Of a stretch of DNA of 64,000 nucleotides, positions 24,564 to 35,947 are shown piece by piece (the first letter of the stretch is position 1; each line of letters opens with the position of its first letter). The stretch comes from Didymodactylos carnosus (Eukaryota; Rotifera; Eurotatoria; Philodinida; Philodinidae). The translations under genes and the position numbers were made by a program. Where the stretch lies: assembly GCA_905250885.1 (NCBI GenBank), contig CAJNOQ010000016.1:1-64000 (forward strand), given 5' to 3'. The notes beneath the pieces were generated by a model, which saw only the letters and a list, made by a program, of their open reading frames with translations, was not told the origin of the DNA and searched no databases.

Positions 24564-27500
24564 TCATGGTCTATATTCATATTGACAGAAAGATGGTCCA
24601 TTAATTGGTTCTGCTGGAATACCACGTCTTAAATAACGACATCGGTGTTCTTCAAGTCTTGGAATAGCTGCATTTGGATCTTTTGTGTCGATTGATGACC
24701 ATAATCTTTCGGCAACAACCGACGCACGAGGCCATGTAATTGTTATTACATTTGTGGCATCAACATACTCTCCCCACATGCATGCTTCTCCTCCTATGAC
24801 TAATCTTTTCTGATCATCTGTACCTATAACAAGAAGAAATAGAGACAGTTAAGTACCATAGATTACCAGAGAGTATAAAATGAAGATAATAGAATGTGTG
24901 TAGGGTAATCTTTTAATATACCTTTTGGTATATAACAAATGCGCTTAGATACCTCATTGTCTAATTATTTTCAGAAAATCGCTAAAATCTATTTAAACAC
25001 GCTCTCTGTTCTACGAGATGATAAAGAGCAAAGTAATAGTTCAAGATAAATCATACCGTTGAAGTTGTATGGATCACATTTATAATATTGTACCTAAAAG
25101 ATCAGAAGGCAATGTCCAACTAGAGTCTAATGTGTTCCCAAAAAAAAATTAGTTACCCAATCGGATCCGTATGATATATAATTCAAATACCAACATGTTG
25201 ATAATATTGTACGATAACCGAGCTTAGTAACACGAGCCATTTCTTCCGGATATGGATCCTTCCATACTTCAACTACTGTATCAGCTTTAACCTACGAACG
25301 TAATACATTAGTGCATATCACACTTATGATAATGAAAACCTAACGTACTGTCACATTATTATCGATAATCTCTTGCCAAACGGCGTAACCTTTACCCGTT
25401 GAACCAACAATATTAACCAAACTAGAGGAAGAATCGTGAAGTTAAACAAGATAGCATTAGTAAACATCAGCTTACTTTTGCATATAATATTGTTCAAGTA
25501 GTGAATAGTCAGTTCCAAATTTCATATTTGCCATAAAAGCTTGGACATCGGGATTGCTTTTCCTAGGATAAAAAAGATGATTGTTGAATAAGAGTATATA
25601 GTCGTCTCATTTGTTTACCAGCAATCAAAACTAACTTCATCACCTCCCAAATGAATATAATGATCTGGATATACATCAGCTAATTCACCAAAGAAAGTTT
25701 TTAAAAAATCATATGTAGAATTTCTACTTGGATCTAAAAACATTAAAACGAAAAGCAATTAATGATAATTAAAGTTTAACTTAACACAATGAAATACATC
25801 GTAGTATATTTTCTACAAAATATTCGCTTCAACTTACCCATTGGTCCAAATTCATTGTCTGGTTTTCCACCGCTATAACATTTCGTCAATATGTCAACTG
25901 CTTTGCCCCATGAAAGAGTGTGACCTGAATGATATTACATTTAAAATTGATAATATTTATCTAAAAGAAAAGATAGAGCAATTCATACCTGGTGAATCAT
26001 ACTCAGCCAGTACACGAATACCACGTTCGCGTGCAAACTAAAATATGAAGACATAGTATGAACTATTAGTTGTTGACAACGATGACATATAAACTGTACA
26101 ATGTCAAATAATTGATTGTGCAACTTACCTCGATAATATCAGCAACATCACCTTGTGAATAAACATGTGTTTCATCATATGCACCCTAAATATATAACGA
26201 ATTTTGTTATTAGAAATTATTTTTTAAAAAATACAATCGCGTCACCTCATCACTCATTTCTGGAAATGCTCGACTATCGTATGGAAATGATTGATCATCA
26301 ACTATGTGCCAATGAAATACGTTCATTTTACTTTGAGCCATTGCGTCCTATAATATAATAAATTATAATTTCAATAAAAATCTTATAATTTATTAAAATA
26401 ACCTACCAAATTCATTTTCAATGTATTAACCGATATGAAATGACGTGATGTGTCTATTAATAGACCACGATGTTGAAATCGTGGATAATCAGTAATTTTT
26501 GTTTCATTAATGGCAAACTAGAAAAAAAAATTCATTTTAAAATATTATTTTAAACTCTTTTTATTTTTTCATTTAACTTACTAAGAGATCATCATCAGGA
26601 TAAATTAATTGACTAAATGTTTCTAATCCTCTGAGAGCTCCCCACACTGTCACAGCATCTAATACACCATGATCACCTTGGATTATGAGTGAATCTTTAT
26701 AACAACAAGACAACATTATTAAAAACCGATATTACGATAATTAACTATCTACACTTACATGATTCATTTGATTCTAAACTTGGCCAATGATCGCACGGTT
26801 GTTGTACATTGACATTTAATCGTTTTAATAATGGTGTATCTGTCAATGTATTTAACATTGGTAATTCAATAATTGGTTCATCACATGATGATGCTTTTTT
26901 ATTCAAGACATATTTAAGATATGTTTGTGGATAAAATATAAGTCGATAATATCGATCAAATGCATCTACTAATAAATCACATCGTTGACTAGTCGCATTG
27001 ATTAAAAAATGAAATGCAGCGGGATGAACGGCTAAACGTTGTTCAGATGACTAAAAACACAAGATATTATTAGACCACGTGATCGTGAGGTATATTTACT
27101 CTGATTAGATTGCAAGAAAAGATACAAAAATCTCCTTCAAACGTTCTTCTTTATTTGTTGCAGTAATTTCACTTTACGACCATAATTTTTGCATCTGAAA
27201 AGTGTTAAGCTAGAGTGGAGACTAGAGAACGCAGCGATAGCGATAGTTTCACTCAAATTCACAAAAAATGAATGCACAGTCTGGTAAATCTGATATAAAT
27301 TATATCTCTTACCACGATTACTCCAAATACACGTGAAAAGTTATTTATACTTAGAATATTATATGTAACAAAAGCAGACACAAATGCAATTTTGATACAA
27401 ACAGTAATAAAACAAAAATCTCGTATTATTTCTTTAAACATTACGCACATGGTTCGATATCAACATCGTAAACTCGTCAATCGCAGAGTTAGATAGACAG

Positions 27501-27726
27501 AACAAAACACATGGAGATTTTATCCAACACAGGATTCTTGTTGAAACCAATAGATACTTACCATCATCTGTTGTGGATGAGGCCATGGCTGACCGACACT
27601 CGGTTCAACATAAAACATTTCGGTATTTCGACGATATTTATTTTTTGTAGATCTTCGTCCATCATTAATGTTGATAAATGAAAATAATAGCACAAGTATA
27701 AAAAATAAAAAACGATATTGAATCAT
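24564..27726 (-). CDS. HEX: Lysosomal beta-N-acetylhexosaminidase (GH20)
   Basis: Fourteen minus-strand exons: 27562-27726, 26759-27050, 26582-26694, 26407-26517, 26246-26347, 26129-26185, 25989-26037, 25838-25924, 25619-25733, 25476-25562, 25349-25421, 25157-25291, 25057-25093 and 24564-24823, giving 560 residues in frame throughout. Residues 1 to about 22 are a signal peptide ([12 protein letters not shown]). An N-terminal GH20b-like domain (VGQPWPHPQ to about 190) precedes the barrel. Barrel signatures are [45 protein letters not shown] with the catalytic Asp357-Glu358 pair, LSTCWYLN, and [12 protein letters not shown] followed by [12 protein letters not shown]. The family removes terminal GlcNAc/GalNAc from glycans and glycolipids in the lysosome by substrate-assisted catalysis. 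I cannot assign HEXA or HEXB, which are vertebrate duplicates. TTTTCAG touches the ATG, so a leader or 5'-UTR intron is likely. Confidence 0.96.
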
Positions 27727-28593
27727 CTGAAAAGGATAAATTCAACGACTTTATGTTTATGTTTAACGTGAGCTCTAAGAAAGTTTAATAAACAGAATGT
27801 AAGTATCATTCTGATGTTGAAGTAAATGAAGAAACGATGTTCAACAGCAAAGGTGTGTCGTTTATCATATGTTAGTTGATATATTCACTTTGCATACTAA
27901 ACCAAAGAGGTACTTGATACTGTTTAAATAAAAGTGATAAGAATATATAAACAGAAAAGATATTTTAAAACTCAAACTAGTCGAAATAGATGTTGAACTA
28001 GATATTTATGAAACAAACTGAGAAATCTATTTAATAATGACATTGAAAACTACCTCTAGAAGTAAATGGAAAATGAATGAAGATTTTAATCACATGTAAT
28101 ATTCGAGTCTACTTGATATCAGAGAAAACGAAAGTTAATCATTTTAGTAACATTGGTCACCTTGACAGAAGTCATTTAATGCGATAGATGGTAATATACA
28201 CATCATGATTACTCTTCCAATGAGCAAAAGCAACAGAGCCATAGCTTTCTAAATCTTAAACGTTTAGAAACTGAAAATATACATGAGTTTTTCACTTTCA
28301 CTGTTACATACAATAGTTAAATGATTTGTAACATTTTTGTTACACGTTGAGCGTTTAACATTTTAAAAATTATCAGAAATCTTAATGATACGCAAAAAAA
28401 ATGGATCATTTTTCAGTTAACTAAAAATAGCACCACAAACAAGTCACAGATAATAAATATTGCAGCTGAGAGCAATCACAGTTGAAATTGAACAAATAAA
28501 TATATCAAAAGAAACACAACTAATGCAACTGGATAAAAGTAACGACTATTCTTATTGCACATTTAATCTACAGTAGTCACAGTTAAGAATGAG
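27727..28593. other. AT-rich spacer
   Basis: Upstream flank of the hexosaminidase gene. A pyrimidine tract plus AG touches the hexosaminidase start codon at 27727-27728 (minus strand). No gene seen. Confidence 0.45.
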
Positions 28594-29505
28594 AGATATG
28601 ATCATAGCAGCTAATTTCAATTTCATATTTTTAATTTTTATAAAATTATTTAAACTTTAATTTTCTACGTTTTGAACGACACAGAACAGCATTCAGTCTT
28701 AAAAAACGCAGAAAGTGTATGTGTATAGTAGATCTTAAAAACGAAAATATGACTGTTTACATGTGTATAAACTAGCGATAGCGTTTATCAGAATAAGCAC
28801 GAGCACGAGGCTAGTGAGTTTATCAATTGAGACTCGCTCATAAAGGCTTCTAGCAAAACCTTAAATGAAACTTGAAAATGATGTGCGGTATGCGGAGGCC
28901 TACAAAACTAGAAAAGCAAGGATGTCACGTTTCATCGACTCACTTTAATGTTATTTCGATCGTTTTAATATTGTTACTATTCTGTTGTTTTTATGAAGAT
29001 GTATTCATAGGACCTAATTGTTCAAAGTAGCAATAAACGCAAATAATCAAATAATACTGTTCGTTCTGTCCCTCTCTTTGCTTTTCGAAGTGGAACTCCT
29101 ACAAACTATTTGCAAGTCCATGGTGCTCACTTTATTCATCAAAAGGAATGTTAGTTATTTATTTCTATCCTTATTTTACTTTATATACGAGTGATATAGT
29201 TCCATGCTACCTAACAATGTTTCAAAGATAAAAAGAGAATCATATTTCATCTCTTTCTAGCTTTTTACTTTCTGTTTTGACATGTTGTTTGTGTTGTCAC
29301 TCTGTTTGTTCATTTTATATCGCTAGTTTATACACACATAAACAGTCATATTTTCGTTTCTAAGATCTACTATACACATACACTTTCTGCTTTTCTTAAG
29401 AATAAATGAACGCTGTTGTGTTGTTTGAAATCTAGAAAATCAAAGTTTAAATAATTTTATAAAATTAAAAATATGAAATTAAAATTAGCCGCTATGATCG
29501 TATCT
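28594..29505. mobile_element. Non-autonomous DNA transposon with about 190-base inverted repeats
   Basis: The arm about 28594-28782 pairs with about 29320-29505. The shared blocks include AAATTTCATATTTTTAATTTT-like AT-rich sequence, AGAAAGTGTATGTGTATAGT and TATAAACTAGCGATA. The ends read AGATATGATC and GATCGTATCT. The 540-base interior has no recognisable transposase. Target duplications are not clear. Confidence 0.8.
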
Positions 29506-29556
29506 ATTGGTTTTAAATTTCTACTCATCAATTAATCCAATACTAGGCATACTTCT

Positions 29557-29764
29557 CATGAGGTTTTTTTATCGATTAAAACGGTGTCCAGACGCGTGTG
29601 AACGACGAAATAACAGAAGTGCGTTCAGTCGATGCTTAAAACGCGTTTTGTATATCGATTCAACAGCTAAAAATCGCGTTTCAAGCATCGACTGAACGCG
29701 TTTCTGTTATTTCGTCGTTCACACACCTCTGGACACCGTTTTAATCGATAAAAAAACCTCATGG
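29557..29764. repeat. Near-perfect 208-base palindrome (foldback element)
   Basis: The left arm starts CATGAGGTTTTTTTATCGAT and the right arm ends with its reverse complement, ATCGATAAAAAAACCTCATG. About 90 of about 95 bases per arm match, with an AT-rich loop centred near 29660. It starts about 50 bases after the preceding transposon. No gene. Confidence 0.85.
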
Positions 29765-32297
29765 GTTATTTCTCTTGTTAGAAAGAACATCTTTGCAAAA
29801 ACGTTCTTCGTCATATGTGAGGTCATATATGAGAAAAAGGAAAATAAGAAATAGACGGAAAGAAAAGAGAGAGAGGAAAATATATGGTTAGAAATAAATT
29901 GTTCGTCAAAGGCTATAACGATAGCTTTAACATCTAACTACAGACGTGTATTTTTGATTTCAATATAAAAAGTTTTTAAAATTTGTTGCTACTGATGAAG
30001 ATGTTGGTAAACGTCAAAACGTTTAGCTATTTAATTTTATAACAATTGTACAAATAAAAGTATATTAAAAATGTTGTATCAAACATTGTACTGTATTCGT
30101 ATTGAAATAATCCAATAACCTTTGTAAATATGTTAAATTCTAGTAATTCTAAAGATAGTATTTTCTAGTACTTTCCAAAGATCTTCCCAAAACTCTATTT
30201 TGAAAAATGATTTTTCTAATTTCTTTGCTTATGAAAAGACGCCGCCAGATCTCCTCATTTTGTTTTTTAATAAACATAACTCTCTTCGTTCATTCATATT
30301 CACGTATATTCTATTTTGAATTTGATCATAGGTTTACAATTTAATGATCTTTTTTGTTTATATTATTACTCTTCTTGTCATATGATATCCAGAAATTAAT
30401 AGAGACAAAACATCAGCACAATAAATAGTATGACGGTTAATTATGAAAGTATCTCTTTGTTTTACTATTTTTTCCATTACAATAACTAATCAACGAAATT
30501 CAAACATTTGATAATAAATGGTGTGATTAAAATGCATTACGTACTCTGGATGTGTTCAAGTGTAGTAATTTTAGTATAAACGATAATGTAATGGCAGCTG
30601 TTTTAAAATTCATTTCTTTTCTTTTTTGAAGTAGAAACTATACGTATGAACAGTAATAACAAAGTATCTTGCAGAAAAGTGAAAGACTACAATATAATGT
30701 TTTGAGTAGAACATTACAACAGTTTATTAAAACTATATAATCAAATGTTGATTTGTCCCTCAAAGAAAATCAAATAATACAAAAAAGAACATTTTTCACC
30801 ACATCATAATGTGTCAAGTTCGACAATATGTTCACGGATGGATAATAAAGATACTGCTATGAATACGCAAGGTGAACAAGACAGTGACGGCCTTGGTAAC
30901 GAGGTTAACATGACATTGTCTGATTTTTCAATTTCAAAAATAAATCTAAAATCAGATCTGTTAAAGCGGAGTATCAATGTCAATCATTCTATAATGTGGG
31001 AAAATTTTAAAGTTTTAATGAGAGACGTACATCCATACCGTTTATTCATACAACAGTATCTTATGAGATTATAGTATGAACGAAACATGAATAATACAGT
31101 ACGTTCAGTTTCATATATTCTGATGAATGTAACGTTTTTCTCTTATTTTCTTGAAAATAAAAGCTGTTCTTTCGAAATATCAAACTGGAACGTTCTAATA
31201 GATATCGAATTAAAATGAATTTTAAAACAGCTTTATCATTCATATTACTTACTTTCGAAGAAATGGACAAAAGTGAAAACACGATAATATAGGAATGTAA
31301 ACAAACAAAATGAAACAACTCTGACCGATTTTATTATCGATAAATATGCTAATTGAGTTAATTATAAAAATTTTCATGCTTTTTGTCGAACTATTGACCC
31401 ATCTATTTTGCTCGTCAATTTGTCGATTTTGTTCATGGTGATATATCATTTGATATTTAAAAATACAAATTCTAAAAACTAAATAATGTAGACTGTATTG
31501 CTCTCATAATAGAATAAATTAAGTTACCGTTTCTCTCATAAAAGACAGCTTTGTCATGCTCAAAAGTGGATGTAGCTTACACTCACACACACGCAGAAGG
31601 AGTATAAAATTGAATTTTTCTTATGCCTTTTAGTAATTAAAACATAACATTTGTCCGTTATTGGCAGATTGTTTCAGCTGTTTAGTATTTACGATCATGA
31701 AGATGAAGAATTTTCGATTAAATTTGATATTTTTAATAGTTTGCAGCATAAATAAAAACAAAAACAACAACAAACTATTATTTCAGCAAGTACAGAGAAC
31801 AATAGAAAAAAATAACATTGATTGATAGACAAGAAAATATGAGATGTTAAAGTTAGAACGATACATAATTTTAAAGATAATTTCGTTTGTTTTCATTTAA
31901 CCCTGCTGTGAATTAGGCGAAAAAAAAATGTTCATTTTTATAACAACACTCATGATAAAAGCAATAGAAAAACAATCGAACTATTTCATTGTTTTATTAC
32001 ACATACATAAAAAGAAAAACAAATCGTTTAAAAAGAAATAGAAAATGATGTAATACAAACAAAAAAATAAATAAATTTCTGCTAAATGTACAACAGATTC
32101 ATAAACACATTTTTTTTAGAGAAAGAAAAAGAACAGGAATATAACCAGAAAATTTCATCGATTGATTATTACTGTTAGTTATTTTATTATCGAAAAATAA
32201 ATAAATAGAGAAAAGATGTTTGACCATAACTATAAAAAACACTAACAATAACATAACACTATATTTTTTAAACGGTTTTGATTTGTTCGCCATTTTA
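29765..32297. other. AT-rich region with one unassigned open frame
   Basis: The frame at 30811-31074 (+), whose first ATG is near 30838, gives about 79 residues (starts MDNKDTAMN, ends QQYLMRL). Its codon use is not unlike that of the real genes, but no domain, promoter or splice partner is visible. It could be a small gene, a stray exon or chance. The rest of the interval holds nothing I can support. Confidence 0.3.
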
Positions 32298-35200
32298 CTA
32301 ATAACCAGCTCGTTGACTATTCAAACCATTATTAATAGCTGAATCAACACCTTGACGAGCAGCTTCGGCTGCGGCACCACGTACTGTCTACAAAATTTAA
32401 TAATATGTAACAACTATTGTTAGTTTGCAACTAATCACAAATAAGAAACGATTAATTTACCGGATTATTAACGAATGCATTTTGTAACTCTCGTTGGGCT
32501 TGCTCTAAACTTGCACCAGTTTGACGATATAAACGATGAACCTTGAAGTAAAAAAAACGACAGAAAACTTGATGATAATCTATATAAATAATTTTAAAAA
32601 AATATATTCAGCAGCTGTAAAAAAAGTCAAATAAACAAAACTACTTGACTCTACTTGATCATTTTTAGCTAAATGCACACAATCAGGTGAATATGTAGAA
32701 AATTAGAGCTATCAAAAATCAATTTTCAACGGTATCGAATGAAAGAGCTTAGCAACATTTCACGCTGAGTTTATTTTTTGTACCATAAACGTGCATAGGA
32801 CGGCCAGAATCGTAATAACCGTAAAAAGAATCCCAACTATGAAATTTATAACGGCAACTGCGTTTTGATTAATACGAATTAGAATTGCTCCAGTTCTCCA
32901 ACCACTAAAAACAAAAGGATTGAAAGATTTATTTTCATTTATTATTTACCTGTATTAATAATATAAAATCAGCAATGGCAATAAATGCAAAACATATTGT
33001 CACAATCATCACAACGATAGCCGGTCCAATAGCATGGCCACCTCTCGAAAATAAGCTTATCATAAGAAAAAGTCCACTAAAAATAAAGAAAAAAAAATGC
33101 ACACACTAAATAATATCATGATTCAAAATTTTTGATACTATAATTCAAAAAATAATTATAAAAGCAGCTCTTTTTAAAGTTAAGAAGTTCAGAATTATAG
33201 AAGAGTAAATTAACACTAACAATAAGTTCAGAACGGTTACTCACGCCTCTTCATTTTGCTCTGTTTTTGTTTCTCTAGTATCCAACTCTTATCTTTTTCT
33301 TCATGCTCAATATGTCGAAGAGATAACGAAACACTTAATCGATGACAACATATTTCCACTTTTGATATCAGCTAATGGATATAAAGATTGACTAATTCTT
33401 CGAAGATCAATGAAGAAATTTTCTTTATATTAGAGTAAGCAACAGCAGATAAGCAAAGTAGCATGAATCACATATCAGCAAATAGCACCTACCATGATAC
33501 AACACCAATGGAAAAAAGTCCACTGGATAGAATGAATAGAACATCCACAAAGAAAAATGTCCAGAAAAAAAATGCACTGTCACTTCTAAAAGCCGAAAAA
33601 GAGAAACATGCAAAAGATATGCTTGATTAAAACCAAAATATGAGTTCATTGTACTACACTATAGAAGTAGGCAAATAGTTTGTTATTTTACTGTAGATAT
33701 TGTCTCATGTAAGATACAGGATTGAGATGAAAAACTGGGTTAAATACAAAACTAGCCCTTTGTCAATGTGATGCATTGAATTTGAAACAAATTACTTGAG
33801 AACATTGTGTTCAAGATTCTTCTAGTAAAGAAAAAAGATAAGGCTAAAATATAACTGACTCTATAGAAGACACCTATGTTCGGAATTTAGTTTTACTTTA
33901 TACTGGTTGTCCCAGTCTACAATACCTAAGAGTTTGTTAAGATGATGTATTGCATAAAGAATAGAAAGAAAAATGTCATATAGGTAAATGGATCACTTTT
34001 ACCAAACAAAACAATCTAAAAAAGCTGGTGGTACACTATACATGCATAAAGGCTACAGACAGACTATTAGAATAGGGCATCATCAAATCGTTGTTAGCTG
34101 TGTTAAAATAGACATGCAAGAAAAGAACGAAAGCAATTTTATAGTGAATCATGCTCAAATACACGATAATCGTGACTACTTAAAAACATGCATAGTGCTT
34201 AGTAGAAACAGAAATATATCTTTACCAAGTTCCCCAATCGCTAACGCCAATAAATTGTAGAATGGATACGATAAATTGAATAAAAAAAACGAAGAAAAAT
34301 ACCATGAAACTAAATGCACTGTCCTCTCTAAAACGATTGAAGATTAGAGAAAATTTTGTTATACTTTTAACTTCTAATATTTTCTTTTTCAGCAACGAAT
34401 AAAGGAGATGCAGCAATATTATATACACATACACATACACACACATACACAGAGATTGTTATTACAAGACAAACCGTGTTAAAGAAACCATGCCCTCTCT
34501 CTCCTCTTTCTTCATTTACCAGAAACCTGTGTCTTTCCATCCGAATGTCATTAAAACAGTAACGGCAAATTGAATAAAGAATACGAAGAAAAAAATCATA
34601 AAATTCATCGCGCTATCTTTCCTAAACGGAGAGTATGGGATGGATGACCGTGTCGATGAAATAGAAAAGATTAATCTGACCTGAATGCTTTGTAGATTGG
34701 TCGAAACCAGCAGACGCTAAAAAATAAATAAAAGACAACGTATTTCATAAGTTCTGTTGAAAAATCGATAGATGAATAAATAAATAAATAACCTACTAAG
34801 AACATGGTGTAAGTAAAATAAAATAAAGAATGGATAAACCAAATGTCACACCTCCCTCTTTTAATACAACAAAATAGGCTATTGCACCAATAATATTCAA
34901 TACTAACGTGATTGAATAAACTAAAATGAGTAGAAAAGAAAATTTTCTATTTGATAGTACTGAAGAATAGAGAGAATACATACTTAACCATAAATAAAAT
35001 AGATATCGAACCCATTTTTGAAATTCACTAGGTATTTCAATCTAAAACAAAATGTAAATTCATCGTAACGCAAATGAACAATAAACAACAAACTTACGCC
35101 AATATTTTGATAGAAACAAGGTTTGCATGGACAAAAATTTGGCAGCGGAGGGAAGTTATTCGTACGTGCTAAATAAATAGAAGTATTCAGAAAAAAAGTG

Positions 35201-35947
35201 AAGCAATTAAACTTATTCTGTTTCAAGTAATTCTCGTCCATCTATAATGCTTGGTTTAAGCATTAATCTTGAATCAGAACAAAATCGAGAATATAAATTC
35301 CCATTATATCATTCTGAAACTTAAACTAACTAAACACAAAATCAATCCTTGCACGTAGCTGGAATCGAAAATCTGCTGAGTTTAACTCTTCTATTTAGAC
35401 AGTATTTTCACGAAACATAATTTTTTTACATACGTCCCAATACTGCAGTTTTCAATTCTCTTTCTTTGTCTATTATCTTTTGTTCACGACGTTCAAGCTC
35501 TTGCTGTTGACGTTCTAATTGTGAAAGATCTACACGCGTTGTTGTTTGCTGCTGTTGTTGTGGTGGTGGTACAGTTGGTGGTGGCACAGTTGGCGTCGCC
35601 ACAGATGCGTATGAAGGCTGTACGATTGGAGGCGAGGGTAGAACAGCTGGCTGTGGTGTAACATCTATCTGAACAGAAAAAAGATATAAACACCTGGTTA
35701 AGCTACTGGAACATATCCTCTTACTGGAGCCGCTGATGAAGAGTTAGTAAATGGATTATATTCATTTAATGTTTGTTGATTCGTTCGCGACTGCGCCGTT
35801 GCTTGTTGAATCGAAGTCTCCTGCATATGAAAAACGCAAATTCATGAATTACAAAAATCCGGTGTTACTTTTCGGCATTCTTTCACTTACTGCAAACGGA
35901 TCCGGCTGAGCAAAAGGATTGCTGAATGGATTATTGTCGTATTCCAT
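32298..35947 (-). CDS. SCAMP: Secretory carrier membrane protein (SCAMP) with duplicated exons
   Basis: Constitutive minus-strand exons: 35891-35947, 35725-35820, 35434-35668, 35098-35168, 34984-35041, 34797-34920, 34681-34716, then one exon of bank A (34520-34621, 34226-34327 or 33493-33585), one of bank B (32950-33076 or 32784-32904), then 32461-32541 and 32298-32387. The longest form has 358 residues. The N-terminus has NPF repeats (NPFSNPF, later NPF) that bind EH-domain proteins. A Pro-rich part and a coiled coil at about 95-128 follow, then the RTNNFPPLP...CPCKPCFYQ motif, membrane spans 1 and 2, the SCAMP E-peptide [11 protein letters not shown] (216-226), spans 3 and 4, and [15 protein letters not shown]. 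SCAMPs act in post-Golgi recycling and exocytosis. A splice acceptor lies 14 bases before the ATG. The exon duplications are the notable feature. Confidence 0.95.
32784..33076 (-). other. SCAMP: SCAMP exon bank B: two alternative exons for membrane span 4
   Basis: B1 (32950-33076, 127 bases) and B2 (32784-32904, 121 bases) both begin with T, which completes a Cys codon with the TG of any bank A exon and gives the conserved Cys-Gly seen in other SCAMPs. Both end on a codon boundary before VHRLYR. B1 encodes a span with [21 protein letters not shown]2 encodes [20 protein letters not shown], the closer match to standard SCAMPs. B1 joined to B2 would be out of frame and soon meet a stop. The B2 donor is GTACAA and is weaker than the others. 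Confidence 0.82.
33493..34621 (-). other. SCAMP: SCAMP exon bank A: three alternative exons for membrane span 3
   Basis: Exon A1 (34520-34621, 102 bases), A2 (34226-34327, 102 bases) and A3 (33493-33585, 93 bases) all start one base into a codon begun by the upstream AG and end with TG. All begin R-x-DSA, followed by FFF-rich membrane sequence. A1 and A2 share about 20 of 34 residues by hand count (FFFVFFIQF is identical); A3 is more diverged, keeps RSDSAFFF and FFFV, and is three residues shorter. Each has its own acceptor and donor. Joining A1 to A2, or A2 to A3, makes TG+A, a TGA stop exactly at the junction, so only one can be used per productive mRNA. Confidence 0.88.

Noticed and set aside
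33988-34260. 90-codon plus-strand frame inside the SCAMP gene
   Set aside because: It runs antisense through intron and part of alternative exon A2; no domain.
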